Part shown: one piece after another, positions 30,493 to 42,813 of the stretch | Layout: the number at the start of each line of letters is the position of its first letter | How positions within the stretch are numbered: position 1 is the first letter of the stretch | Origin: Paraglaciecola sp. L3A3 | GTDB taxonomy: Bacteria; Pseudomonadota; Gammaproteobacteria; Enterobacterales; Alteromonadaceae | Direction of reading: 5' to 3' | NCBI RefSeq assembly: GCF_009796765.1 | Contig: NZ_CP047023.1 | Span: forward strand, 4,323,501-4,387,500 | Length of the DNA stretch: 64,000 nucleotides | Program-made: the position numbers and the translations under genes | The notes under the pieces: generated by a model | Databases searched by the model: none | Told to the model about the DNA's origin: nothing | The model's input: the letters and a program-made list of their open reading frames with translations, nothing else

Positions 30493-30522
30493 AGTGAGCA
30501 TGGAGTCATATTCATGCTCACT
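30493..30522. terminator. bidirectional stem-loop terminator
   Basis: Perfect 10-bp inverted repeat AGTGAGCATG / CATGCTCACT with a 10-nt loop. It lies between the sulfatase gene and the converging exporter gene and is flanked by A-rich sequence on the left and T-rich sequence on the right, as expected for a terminator used from both sides. Confidence 0.65.
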
Positions 30523-30528
30523 GTGTAT

Positions 30529-31494
30529 TTAAATTTTAGCTGCTTTATTCCGCAATTGAAATATTGTAGCCAAACGTTGACTTTGATTACCCAAAGCCAC
30601 TATCAATATAATTAATATGGCAAAAAACCACACGCTACTGCCCATCTGCTCGCCAAACAAAAAGTTAGAAATCAACAATGAAAAAAATACCTGTAATAAT
30701 TGAGTCTGGCTAACAGCAGCTATCCCCCCTATTGCCATGGCCGAATTCCATAAGAAAAAACCTAACAACTGACTGACTAAGGTTAAATAGATAAAACCTA
30801 ACCAAATGCCAAGATCGATCTGTGTTGGCTCAGCAGGAAACAACAAGAATGCAGGCAGCCAAAAAAACGGCATAGCGATGACTAAGGTCCAACTAATGAC
30901 CTGCCAACCCGGCATTTCTTTAGCCAAACGACCACCTGTGGCATAACCAAAGCCAGCGGTTAATACTGCCACTAACAATAATAGGTCAGCCCACTGAGCC
31001 CCAGCCGTTTGCTGAGTAGCAGTAAAAACAAATACTAACACTGCGCCCAAAATAGCAAAAAACCAAAAAGCTCTGGGCATGTGCTCTTTAGCCAAAACAG
31101 CGCCCATTAAAGCAGTGACTAAAGGCAGCACTCCTACTACAATTATGCCCCGCGAAGACTCAGTTAAACTCATGGCAATAGAGATACTCACGGGAAAACC
31201 GAAAGTAATACCCAAAGCGCTCAAAGCTAACCATTTAATTTGCTGGTTAGTCGGCCTAGCGACACCTTTAACATACAAAATAACTGCAGCTAATATCCCA
31301 GCAAATGCGGTGCGCCCTAATCCCAAAAACCAAGGGTCAAGTTGTTGAGTAACATAAGCACTTAAAGGCAAAGTAAAGCTAAATAAAAATACCGCAATTA
31401 TACCGAGCAATAAGCCCTTGTTTTTTTCACTAGAAGACAAGTTCCAATGCATATAAAACTGCGAATATTTTATTTTTTTGTAGATCTGCATCAT
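30529..31494 (-). CDS. EamA/DMT-family transporter
   Basis: The 321-aa inner-membrane protein has ten hydrophobic helices in two EamA repeats (GIIAVFLFSFTLPLSAYVTQQLDPWFLGLGRTAFAG split over the first two helices; a second repeat from about residue 170). The drug/metabolite superfamily exports amino acids or other small metabolites. AAGGAC precedes the ATG pair. It is divergent from a MocR-type regulator (124 bp apart), which is probably its controller. Substrate unknown. Confidence 0.88.
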   Translation of the reverse strand: MMQIYKKIKYSQFYMHWNLSSSEKNKGLLLGIIAVFLFSFTLPLSAYVTQQLDPWFLGLGRTAFAGILAAVILYVKGVARPTNQQIKWLALSALGITFGFPVSISIAMSLTESSRGIIVVGVLPLVTALMGAVLAKEHMPRAFWFFAILGAVLVFVFTATQQTAGAQWADLLLLVAVLTAGFGYATGGRLAKEMPGWQVISWTLVIAMPFFWLPAFLLFPAEPTQIDLGIWLGFIYLTLVSQLLGFFLWNSAMAIGGIAAVSQTQLLQVFFSLLISNFLFGEQMGSSVWFFAILIILIVALGNQSQRLATIFQLRNKAAKI

Positions 31495-31617
31495 GTGTCC
31501 TTAGTAAATGATTTGTGATTACAGATACTAGGGCTAGAATAAAAACCATAACAGACTCAATTTTACATAAAAAAACCAGTACAATAAGTTAGGCCACTTA
31601 AAAGTAGGTGCAGCAAA

Positions 31618-33033
31618 ATGACATTCAAATATCAACAACTGGCGACTCATGTCACTGGTGAAATTCAAAACCAAACCTTAGCCGCTGGAGAACCTTTACC
31701 TGCATTAAGGAAGTTTGCCTTACAACACCAAGTTAGTTTAGCAACAGCAACTAAAACTTATGAATGGTTACAAAGTCAGGGCTTGATTGTGGCAAAAGCA
31801 CAATCCGGATTTTATGTAAAAGGACATTCATCGATTAAGCCCTTGAGTCAGCCTAGATTAAAATCTGTATCTATTAAGCATGATCCTTCAGATGTAATTT
31901 TTGAGATATTACAAAATGCTCTCACTTTTGACCGAGTCGGTTTGAGTAGTGGCTATTTGGACGAATCCTTACGTCCCTCACTAGAGTTACAGAGATCCCT
32001 TAAACGGACAGCTAAAATAGCTAACTTAACAGCAAACAGTTATGGCCATACCCAAGGTGAAGTAAAACTTCGCAATGCTATTGTAGACATAATGCGCCAA
32101 CGTCAATGTTCGATAAATACAGAGCAAATTATTGTCACCAATGGTTGTCTTGAAGCGATTAATCTAGTGCTAGGACAAGTCAGTGAGGTGGGTGATACAG
32201 TCGCTATTTTTACTCCTTGTTATAGCGGATTACTCACCGCCCTTAAACATGCTAAGCGACAAGTATTAGAAATTCCTTGCGGCCCCGAGGGGCCCGACAT
32301 GGTACATGTCGCAGAGCTATTTTCCCAAGGCAAGTTTACTACCTTACTTTTTAGTGCAATTGCTAGCAATCCAATTGGATTTAGCTTACCCCGAAAGACC
32401 AAAAAACAGCTCGCATTATTAGCTAAACAATATCAAACCTACATAATTGAAGACGATACCTTTGGTAGTTTAGATTACCGTCAAGGAACTACCGAACCAG
32501 CATATGCCTACGACCATGCTGGTTATATTGTTTATTGCTCATCGTTTTCTAAAGATCTTGCCCCTAATATGCGCTTAGGATGGATAGCATCGAAACCTTT
32601 AATGCCAGGATTAATGCGCCATAAAGTCGCGTTAAACATTACCTGTAATATGCCTTGTCAGTTAGCTATGGCTGACTATTTATTTTCAGAGAGTTACTCG
32701 GCACATATCCGTAAATTAACTACAACCTTGCAGCAACAAGTATTAAAATTACAAACATGTGTACTACAGCATTTTCCAGCGGGCACTCGCGTATCTCAAC
32801 CCCAAGGTGGTTTTTTTCTTTGGGTCGAATTACCACACCAAATAAAAACCATGGAAATTTATAACCTAGCCGTGCAAGAAAATATTTGTTTTATGCCCGG
32901 CCATACTTTTAGTATGTCAGGCCAATACGAGCATTGTTTAAGATTAAGCATCAATCAGATCTGGCACTCAGACCTAGAGCAAGCAGTATGTCGTTTAGGT
33001 GAAATTACCTGCGCCTTGTTTGATGGCATCTAA
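31618..33033 (+). CDS. MocR-type GntR regulator with aminotransferase domain
   Basis: The 471-aa protein has an N-terminal winged helix of the GntR family (about 1-70; ALRKFALQHQVSLATATKTYEWL) fused to a fold-type-I aminotransferase domain (about 100-465). The pyridoxal phosphate Lys is in SSFSKDLAPNMRLGW, with TNGCLEAINL and IEDDTFGSLDY nearby. MocR proteins use the domain as a ligand sensor, not usually as an enzyme. The divergent EamA transporter is the natural target. Confidence 0.92.
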   Translation: MTFKYQQLATHVTGEIQNQTLAAGEPLPALRKFALQHQVSLATATKTYEWLQSQGLIVAKAQSGFYVKGHSSIKPLSQPRLKSVSIKHDPSDVIFEILQNALTFDRVGLSSGYLDESLRPSLELQRSLKRTAKIANLTANSYGHTQGEVKLRNAIVDIMRQRQCSINTEQIIVTNGCLEAINLVLGQVSEVGDTVAIFTPCYSGLLTALKHAKRQVLEIPCGPEGPDMVHVAELFSQGKFTTLLFSAIASNPIGFSLPRKTKKQLALLAKQYQTYIIEDDTFGSLDYRQGTTEPAYAYDHAGYIVYCSSFSKDLAPNMRLGWIASKPLMPGLMRHKVALNITCNMPCQLAMADYLFSESYSAHIRKLTTTLQQQVLKLQTCVLQHFPAGTRVSQPQGGFFLWVELPHQIKTMEIYNLAVQENICFMPGHTFSMSGQYEHCLRLSINQIWHSDLEQAVCRLGEITCALFDGI

Positions 33034-33170
33034 CTTGTTTAAGTTTGATTAAGTGAAGCGGTAATATAATCTTGCTAAACTGCAGTAGATTTTTTTTAAT
33101 CGTTATTTTTATGCTGACAAATAAACAGCTAGGCAATTAGGCCTTTACTACAATACCCAAGGAAAAATGA

Positions 33171-33557
33171 ATGGAATACGCTGCAATTGTTACCCTAGTA
33201 GCCCTATTAGAATATATGTTTTTTACTTTTAAAGTGGGATTCTCTCGAGAAAAATATAGCGTATTTGCTCCGGCGGTAACTGGCCATCCTACTTTTGAGA
33301 GAATGTATCGTGTGCAACAAAACACCCTTGAGCAACTAATTATTTTTATACCCGCTTTATGGGTGTTTACATATTTTGTCAGCCCATTAATTGGTGCAGC
33401 TATCGGTATATTATTTTTAGTTGGCCGACCTATCTATTATATTAGTTATGTAAACGATCCTAAAAGCAGAGCCATCGGATTTGTCCTAGGTTTTTTAGCA
33501 AATGTTTTATTAATCATAGGTGGACTGGGCGGAGTAATTTATAAGCTAATTGGTTAG
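33171..33557 (+). CDS. MAPEG-family membrane protein
   Basis: A 128-aa integral membrane protein with four helices. [20 protein letters not shown] and [20 protein letters not shown] match the MAPEG family (membrane-associated eicosanoid/glutathione metabolism). Bacterial members are often glutathione transferase-like, with unclear physiological roles. AAGGAAA lies upstream of the ATG. It lies between the MocR regulator and pyrG and has no clear operon partner. Confidence 0.88.
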   Translation: MEYAAIVTLVALLEYMFFTFKVGFSREKYSVFAPAVTGHPTFERMYRVQQNTLEQLIIFIPALWVFTYFVSPLIGAAIGILFLVGRPIYYISYVNDPKSRAIGFVLGFLANVLLIIGGLGGVIYKLIG

Positions 33558-33611
33558 CGCTGTTTGATATTTGTTATTTAAGATTAATTTCAACTCTAGC
33601 TTGCTTTTGAA

Positions 33612-33640
33612 TTGTCTGTAGCGCAGATTTTGTCTATAAT
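33612..33640 (+). promoter_or_regulatory. sigma-70 promoter of pyrG
   Basis: TTGTCT at 33612-33617, a 17-bp spacer and a perfect TATAAT at 33635-33640. Transcription should begin near 33647, leaving a leader of about 90 nt. Confidence 0.7.
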
Positions 33641-33656
33641 GCTGAGCCGTCTGATA

Positions 33657-35371
<1,715 letters not shown>

Positions 35372-35405
35372 AAATCAAGTGGATCGAAGATCCTTTAACT
35401 TTTAA

Positions 35406-36722
<1,317 letters not shown>

Positions 36723-36784
36723 TACTTACTTGTAGCTAATATCGTGAATGCGATATAAAACTGCAAGTTTAAGCTTTTGCGTAT

Positions 36785-36816
36785 AAAATGGTCGGCTAAC
36801 GCTGGCCATTTTTTAT
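36785..36816 (+). terminator. rho-independent terminator after eno
   Basis: The G/C-containing hairpin AAATGGTCGGC-TAAC-GCTGGCCATTT (with G-U pairs) is followed directly by TTTTATTTT, about 65 bp after the eno stop codon. Confidence 0.85.
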
Positions 36817-36837
36817 TTTGTAGACTTAAATTTTATT

Positions 36838-37482
36838 ATGCTCATTCCATCTTCACAGCAAGTAGACATATTCTCTGACGACCAACGTCAGCTGCATTTT
36901 GCTGAGTTATGTAATGCCTTATATGAAAGGGAACTTGCCAGTTTATCCCAGCAAAAATTCAACAATATCAGTTTGTTGCAAAGAAAACTCGGTGGTCTTA
37001 AACACCATATAAAACGTGCCGCAGATAATCTACTACAAAAAGAATCCCCCTTACAAATAGACATTCACAATGCCAGTTGGCAAGGTAAACAAGCCGCCAA
37101 ATGTATGGCTGACAAAGCCGATGCCGATAAAACAGAACAATGGTTTATCGACAATATACAAATTGGTCGTTGTATTGCTATACACGTCGACACCTTAGGC
37201 GCTGAACATATTGAGCTAGATTCAGTAGACAGAATTGATCTAGGACAAGGGAAATTACACGCTAATAAATTCGGCTGGTTTGCAGTTGACGGCAAATTTC
37301 TAGAAGAAACCATTCGCCAACCCGATATTTTGGCCCTTAAATTATTGAAACCTAACAAAGCTATATTGACCGCAGCTTGTTGTGGACATAATTGGAATCA
37401 TAAAGGTAAAAGCCAACCTAGGGCTTTATCTTTAAGAGAATTATTGTTGTCTTTATCGATAGATTGGAAAACCTACAAATAA
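36838..37482 (+). CDS. conserved hypothetical protein
   Basis: The 214-aa soluble protein has no signal peptide or membrane segment, and I do not recognise its family. It is rich in Lys and His at its N-terminal third (KLGGLKHHIKRAADNLLQKE) and ends with a Cys pair followed by a His (AACCGHNWNHKGK), a possible metal-binding site. The start at 36838 has no visible ribosome site and lies 22 bp after the eno terminator; an internal start is possible. It lies upstream of the DUF4202 gene, separated by 160 bp. Confidence 0.7.
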   Translation: MLIPSSQQVDIFSDDQRQLHFAELCNALYERELASLSQQKFNNISLLQRKLGGLKHHIKRAADNLLQKESPLQIDIHNASWQGKQAAKCMADKADADKTEQWFIDNIQIGRCIAIHVDTLGAEHIELDSVDRIDLGQGKLHANKFGWFAVDGKFLEETIRQPDILALKLLKPNKAILTAACCGHNWNHKGKSQPRALSLRELLLSLSIDWKTYK

Positions 37483-37643
37483 CCTCACATTTTTAATACC
37501 CCAGTAACAATAGATTAGCAGTCAATTTTCGATACATATTAATTCAATCAAACTGACAAAATCCGCAGGCATACTGTTTAAGTTCAGGTTAAAATGACCG
37601 TCTACCACCTATCTTTAACAATTCAATTCCCTCGGAGCAAACC

Positions 37644-38246
37644 ATGACCCAAGCAGCTTATGAACGCGCGGTTAATCTTATTGATAACGCCAACAGTGAA
37701 GATCCTAATATCGAACAAGCTGACGGCAAAGACTGGCCCAAAGAGCTATTATATGGTCTACGTATGTCTGACATGTTAGAGCGTTACAAAAGTGATGCAG
37801 AGCATGTAATCAAGTTAGCGATACGTGGTCAACATATACAGCGCTGGCAATCGCCGCGTAATGCTTATCCTATGGATCGTCAGGGTTATCACAAATGGCG
37901 TAGCGACTTGTATATATTCCACGCTGAAAAAGTCGCAGGTATTATGGCTGAAGCGGGTTTTAACCAACAAGAAATTCAACGAGCTAAAAATGCAGTAGCC
38001 AAAATAGGGATAAAATCAAACGCCGACACTCAGTTACTTGAAGATGTAGTAGGCTTAGTTTTTATTGAACACTACATGCTCAACTTTGCTGAAAAACACC
38101 CTGAATATACTGAACAAAAATGGCTGGATATCATACGTAAAACATGGCGAAAAATGTCTGAAGATGCACATGCTTTTGTTTTAGCAGGTAACATCAGTCT
38201 ACCCGAATCATTAACGCCATTAATTTTAAAAGCAGTGCAAGCCTAA
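37644..38246 (+). CDS. DUF4202 family protein
   Basis: The 200-aa cytoplasmic protein matches the DUF4202 pattern: an all-helical fold with DPN near the N terminus, HIQRWQSPRNAYPMDRQGYHKWR in the middle, and KLGIKSN-like AKIGIKSNADTQLLEDVVGLVF. Conserved His and Asp residues resemble those of HD-type metal hydrolases, but no activity is established as far as I know. CGGAG precedes the ATG. The MFS gene follows after 33 bp, so they may be cotranscribed. Confidence 0.85.
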   Translation: MTQAAYERAVNLIDNANSEDPNIEQADGKDWPKELLYGLRMSDMLERYKSDAEHVIKLAIRGQHIQRWQSPRNAYPMDRQGYHKWRSDLYIFHAEKVAGIMAEAGFNQQEIQRAKNAVAKIGIKSNADTQLLEDVVGLVFIEHYMLNFAEKHPEYTEQKWLDIIRKTWRKMSEDAHAFVLAGNISLPESLTPLILKAVQA

Positions 38247-38279
38247 GCCATTTCTGTGTTACAAGGATAATGAACCATT

Positions 38280-39671
38280 TTGTCAGAGCCTAAAGTTGAA
38301 AAGTCTAGTGTTGCTAAATTTGCCTTAATTATTGTTTGCCTAGGCTCAATTATTGGCCCTTTGGGCATGGCTTCTGTAAATATTGCTATCCCAGATTTGG
38401 CTGCCGATTTGCAGGCCAATGCCAAAATGGTCTCTTGGTTACCGACATTATTTATTCTAAGCAGCGTCATGTTTATGTTGCCTGCGGGTAAATTTGCAGA
38501 CAATTTTGGCCGTAAGCGAGTGTATGCAAGCGGCTTAGCCCTTAATGCCTTTGCCTCTTTTATGTGTGGTCTAGGAACTAATATCGAATGGATATTGTTT
38601 TGGCGATTTGTGCAAGGCGGCGCATCATCGATGATTTTTGCCACAGGACTAGCAATTATTACCTCAGTAACTCCAGCCAATAAACGTGGAGCCGCTCTAG
38701 GCATTGCTTCAGCATGCATCTATACCGGATTAACTATTGCCCCTGCTGTAGGAGGCTGGTTAACCGAACTCTGGGGCTGGCGTTCAGTGTTCTTTTTCCA
38801 AGTGCCTATAGTATTGGCGTTATTATTATTAATTAAAATGCGCTTAGCTGGTGAATGGAAAAACGCCGAAAAAACAAAATATGATTGGTGGGGAACGGCT
38901 ATTTTTGCTGTATTTTCTGCATCATTAGTCTACGGCTTAAGTATATTACCCAGTGTTTTAGGCTGCTTCATGCTGGTTCTTTCGGCAATCAGTCTAACAT
39001 CATTTATTGTGCATCAAAGTCGTAGCCATCGCCCCCTTATTCGAGTACAAATGTTTCGTGACAGTCGGCTGTTTTCAATGTCATTGAGTACTTCACTGTT
39101 AATGTACGCCAGTAACTTTCCTTTGATCTTTTTGATGAGTTTATATTTGCAATATGTCAAAGGTTTCACCCCATCTCATGCCGGACAAATAATCTTAGTA
39201 CAAGCACTATCTATGGCAATAATGGCACCATTATCAGGTAAGTTAGCCGACAAATTTCAACCTAGGTTAATCGCCACTTTAGGTTGTGTAATTGTAGGCT
39301 GCGGCTTATATGTACTTAGCTCAATAAACGTCACAACAAGTATATTATATATCACCAGTTCCTTGTTATTGATTGGTGTTGGTTTTGGACTATTTTCGAC
39401 ACCGAACAATAATGCCATTATGGGCGCAGTACAAAATAACGAAGTAGGTGTAGCATCTGCCTCGTTGAATTTATCACGCACCATAGGCAATCTGTTAGGT
39501 ATGAGTTTAGTTAATTTGATGGTGCATTATTTCATAGGTGATGCTCAATTGACCATGGAACAGAACCCTGCCTTAATTCAAACATTTGAAATGGCGTTAA
39601 ATATGTCACTGATATTTGTGCTGTTAGCTTGTTTTATATCAGTTTTACGAGGTAAAACCGCAGCAACTTAA
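38280..39671 (+). CDS. MFS drug exporter, DHA2-like
   Basis: The 463-aa inner-membrane major facilitator has about 13-14 helices. Motif A (GKFADNFGRKRVY) and motif C-like GIASACIYTGLTIAPAVGGW place it with 14-helix DHA2 proton-driven exporters. The start is TTG at 38280, because the nearby ATG at 38270 is out of frame; an AAGGA box lies 13 bp upstream. Its stop overlaps the tail of the converging lipoprotein gene by four bases. Substrate unknown. Confidence 0.88.
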   Translation: MSEPKVEKSSVAKFALIIVCLGSIIGPLGMASVNIAIPDLAADLQANAKMVSWLPTLFILSSVMFMLPAGKFADNFGRKRVYASGLALNAFASFMCGLGTNIEWILFWRFVQGGASSMIFATGLAIITSVTPANKRGAALGIASACIYTGLTIAPAVGGWLTELWGWRSVFFFQVPIVLALLLLIKMRLAGEWKNAEKTKYDWWGTAIFAVFSASLVYGLSILPSVLGCFMLVLSAISLTSFIVHQSRSHRPLIRVQMFRDSRLFSMSLSTSLLMYASNFPLIFLMSLYLQYVKGFTPSHAGQIILVQALSMAIMAPLSGKLADKFQPRLIATLGCVIVGCGLYVLSSINVTTSILYITSSLLLIGVGFGLFSTPNNNAIMGAVQNNEVGVASASLNLSRTIGNLLGMSLVNLMVHYFIGDAQLTMEQNPALIQTFEMALNMSLIFVLLACFISVLRGKTAAT

Positions 39672-40606
39672 TAATCACAATGTCCTTGGCTAAGGTGCTC
39701 AGCACGATCAATAAAGTGACCTTCAAGCAACCGGTTTAAACCAGCACTGGCACTATTCGCTTCAGCCACTTCAGAGTCAGTCACTGCTTTTGATATCAAC
39801 CTATAGTGATAACCGTAATAATTGATATTGGCCTCTTTCAACGCATCAGCCATGTTGTCTATGTTATGTTGCTTGTCATCCACAAACACCACTGATTGAT
39901 AATTTTTACCCGTTCGCTTTAGTAAATCTAGCAGCATCACACCTTTATTCATGCCTTGCACCATAAAGACCCCATTCACATAACTAACCTGGGCTGTACG
40001 TCCACCTAAAGTGTAATCATAGTGATAGCCCAAATCAGCAGGGAGTAAGGATTTATCCACAAAGTTTAACTTGTTACGCGCTAACTCACGCATAGTCGCC
40101 GCACGATAAGCACCAGAACGAGCGGTGAGAATAAGTAGGTCATTATCTACATCTGCAACAATGTCCGCCATATTAGCTTGAGTCGGTTTATTCACTGCTA
40201 TTTCAAACACCATACCTAACACATCAAATAAGCAATTCACTTTTTCTGTTGCTGCGGTATTAATTAAGACACCTTGTTGATCAAGTGCTCTCCCCCGCTG
40301 CCAGTCGTACCATTTGTCACTACCAAAAAACTCAGTGGCGGTTAGTAATGTATCGTCGATGTCAAACACCACTAGTGTTGATTCTTTATCTAATGAATGG
40401 GCTTTATCCAAAGCATCTTGTAGATCCCATGATTGATATATAACACTCACAGCTTGGGCAGAATTTGTGCTTAAAGCCGGTTTCACCTCTGAAACATCAG
40501 ACGCGCAACCAGTTAAAATCAAACTAGAACTAGCGCCTAATAACGAGGCGTAGAGTATAACTTTAGGCAATATTTTAACTGATAAAAAAGAGATATGTTT
40601 AAGCAC
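39668..40606 (-). CDS. DUF2608 HAD-type lipoprotein
   Basis: The 312-aa lipoprotein has a lipobox LTGC after a hydrophobic stretch and a haloacid-dehalogenase-type domain with the nucleophile motif VVFDIDDTLL. ILTARSG (motif II) and VVFVDDKQHNIDNM (motif IV) complete a DUF2608-like phosphatase site. I place the start at GTG 40606, because a GGGGAG box lies just upstream and the lipoprotein signal begins there; 26 further in-frame codons upstream look non-coding. It probably acts in the periplasm or on the outer membrane as a phosphatase of unknown substrate. Confidence 0.82.
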   Translation of the reverse strand: MLKHISFLSVKILPKVILYASLLGASSSLILTGCASDVSEVKPALSTNSAQAVSVIYQSWDLQDALDKAHSLDKESTLVVFDIDDTLLTATEFFGSDKWYDWQRGRALDQQGVLINTAATEKVNCLFDVLGMVFEIAVNKPTQANMADIVADVDNDLLILTARSGAYRAATMRELARNKLNFVDKSLLPADLGYHYDYTLGGRTAQVSYVNGVFMVQGMNKGVMLLDLLKRTGKNYQSVVFVDDKQHNIDNMADALKEANINYYGYHYRLISKAVTDSEVAEANSASAGLNRLLEGHFIDRAEHLSQGHCDY

Positions 40607-40719
40607 TGTGACTGAACTCCCCAACAAATAATGCCGCAATAATAGCAGATTAAGTCGAGCCCCAAACAACAAATAATCGACCATCCCTGAATACGTATCA
40701 AGGATGGCTTACCTAAAAG

Positions 40720-41517
40720 TTAGTCCGCTAACAAGCTAATTGAATAATTAGCCGCATCACATTCTTCTCCACCAGCATTGATAAAGTATTGTTCAGGCAT
40801 ACCCATATCACTAAAACGTGGAGATAAATGTGGATCACTAACATCCAAACCAACTTCAGTAGGAGTCAGTTTCAACTGTAAGTTAATCTCACTAAATAAT
40901 TCATCGATAGTCATATAATCACTGATATCAGTTAAATACATTTCGTTATCTAGGTCATAGACAGTATTAATAGCATCATCATTCACAGTGATAGCCACAT
41001 TTGGGGTAGGAGCAAAAGTTGGGCAGTCACTATAAGTTACATTAAATTGAAACTTGTAATTCGCCGGTTTACTGGCCTGCCATTTGGCGTACTGATTATT
41101 TAATTGACGCAGTAAACGGTACTTTCTTCGATCAGAAATGACCTTATATTCGCATAACTCATCAAACTGAGGATCAGCAAGGGTCGACAAGCGTGAAAAT
41201 CCTAAAGACTCGGCTTCAGCTAAATCCTTGTCGTGTATGGTGAATATATTTATAGAGTCTGTTTCTGAACCACATGATTCGGTATAGGACAAACCATCAT
41301 CACCTTTTTGTGAACAATGTAATTCGATATGCTCGTCAATTAGCAATTTTCCATGCTCTTTAACAGCTATCGTTCCAGTATCTGAACAAGCTAGTGCTTG
41401 GTCGTCTTGATAAACACGAACATGCTGTTCGCCGCTAAAATCAACAATTAAATCATCGTTACACGCAGTTAAACTTAAACAAATTAAGCCTAAGGTAATT
41501 TTAGAATTCTTAGTCAT
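40720..41517 (-). CDS. DUF6174-like lipoprotein, hypothetical
   Basis: The 265-aa lipoprotein's signal ends in a lipobox LTAC about residue 17. The C-terminal part (about 145-230) has WQASKPANYKFQFNVTYSDCPTF and a VNDDAINTVYD strand, the look of DUF6174 domains. The N-terminal part is not recognised and contains several Cys. The start is ATG at 41517, preceded by AAGGAA; the longer frame upstream has no ribosome site. Function unknown. Confidence 0.72.
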   Translation of the reverse strand: MTKNSKITLGLICLSLTACNDDLIVDFSGEQHVRVYQDDQALACSDTGTIAVKEHGKLLIDEHIELHCSQKGDDGLSYTESCGSETDSINIFTIHDKDLAEAESLGFSRLSTLADPQFDELCEYKVISDRRKYRLLRQLNNQYAKWQASKPANYKFQFNVTYSDCPTFAPTPNVAITVNDDAINTVYDLDNEMYLTDISDYMTIDELFSEINLQLKLTPTEVGLDVSDPHLSPRFSDMGMPEQYFINAGGEECDAANYSISLLAD

Positions 41518-41806
41518 AACATTTCCTTCCCAGTGGTAAATCAACAACATTAATTGTATTCAGCAAAAACAAAAATCTCTGTGCCGAATTGATACCGGAT
41601 GTAAAAAAATGTAATCACCTTAAAAGCAGAATGGAGCAGGAAATAGATTAGCCATATTAGAACTTTAACCGAGAACATTTAGAGCAAAAAAATATACAGC
41701 ACTATTTCACCATTAAATTAGCTATGCCGTTGACAAAGAATTTTATATTACCTAGCTTGAATGTAAGGACGTACATTAAATGTACAAATACCAAGGATGA
41801 AAAAAT

Positions 41807-42604
41807 ATGAATAATAGCTTGCTTAAGTATCTACTCATTTTTGTCATTGGCGGGGGATTAGGTTATTTTATTTCTAATTCTTCACAGCAGGATATTAGCG
41901 ATTTATTCCCCTTATCTATTGCTTCTTCTAATCATCCAGCCAATAACTTAGCGCCCATTGAAAACAATGCAACCGTAGCCACACCTGATGACAAAACAAA
42001 CCAGTTAACCTGTGACGAAAACACCACTCAATTAGCCATAGCCAAGCAAAAAATCAACCATTTACAAAATACAATGAATGATAATATTAATGAAATCGAA
42101 CAAGAAAATGCCAGGTTAAAATACCAATTAGAACAGCAAGCCCCCTCAGATGTAAGTACCGAAGCCATAAATTCATTAGTGCCTGAGCCTTATAACGAGT
42201 ACGTCTCCACTATGCCCTCGAATATCAAACAAGAAATATATGATTTTCATCAACAACCAGAAGATCTAGATTGGGGGTATAACAAACAGCAACAGCTGAA
42301 AGATTTCATTACCACTCATGTTAACAGCGAATTTATCAAGCTAACGTCTATAATGTGTAAAATTTATCAGTGTGAAATCATTTTAGATGAAAAAATAACG
42401 ATTCAATCCTTGATGGATCAAGGGCTCAATCAGCAAGAAATTCAAAATATAATTGAGACTCAAAATCCAAAATATAAAAATATCTTGGATGATTTACGTC
42501 TCAATCCATTACTAAATATGAGAACCACCTCATATACTCCAGGTAGATTTGGTATTTATATGATACTAAAAGACAAATCGATAGATGGAGCCGCATATAA
42601 CTAG
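41807..42604 (+). CDS. hypothetical membrane-anchored coiled-coil protein
   Basis: The 265-aa protein has a single N-terminal membrane anchor (about 6-24; YLLIFVIGGGLGYFIS). A low-complexity linker and a short coiled coil (about 78-112; AIAKQKINHLQNTMN) follow, then a globular C-terminal region with a Cys pair (MCKIYQCEI) that might form a disulfide in the periplasm. AAGGATG lies upstream of the ATG. I do not recognise a family. It ends before a strong bidirectional terminator. Confidence 0.7.
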   Translation: MNNSLLKYLLIFVIGGGLGYFISNSSQQDISDLFPLSIASSNHPANNLAPIENNATVATPDDKTNQLTCDENTTQLAIAKQKINHLQNTMNDNINEIEQENARLKYQLEQQAPSDVSTEAINSLVPEPYNEYVSTMPSNIKQEIYDFHQQPEDLDWGYNKQQQLKDFITTHVNSEFIKLTSIMCKIYQCEIILDEKITIQSLMDQGLNQQEIQNIIETQNPKYKNILDDLRLNPLLNMRTTSYTPGRFGIYMILKDKSIDGAAYN

Positions 42605-42724
42605 TGATAGGAAATAGAGACTAGTGAAAAACAAATTCGAGATTCGAGTAAAAGAATAAAACAAAAAAACTGACACAGAGTAGCACTGAGAATTTTGCCG
42701 CGGCTGCGCCCAAAAGACTTATAT

Positions 42725-42768
42725 CAATTCACATTGATAATTGATCTCTCACTTATCAATGTGAATTG
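42725..42768. terminator. bidirectional stem-loop terminator
   Basis: Perfect 16-bp inverted repeat (42725-42740, 42753-42768) with a 12-nt loop, between the coiled-coil gene and the converging rho-like gene. GTTTTAAAAC follows it. Confidence 0.65.
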
Positions 42769-42813
42769 GTTTTAAAACCATTAAAAGTGAATGATTAAAT
42801 ACCTCAAGTTTTT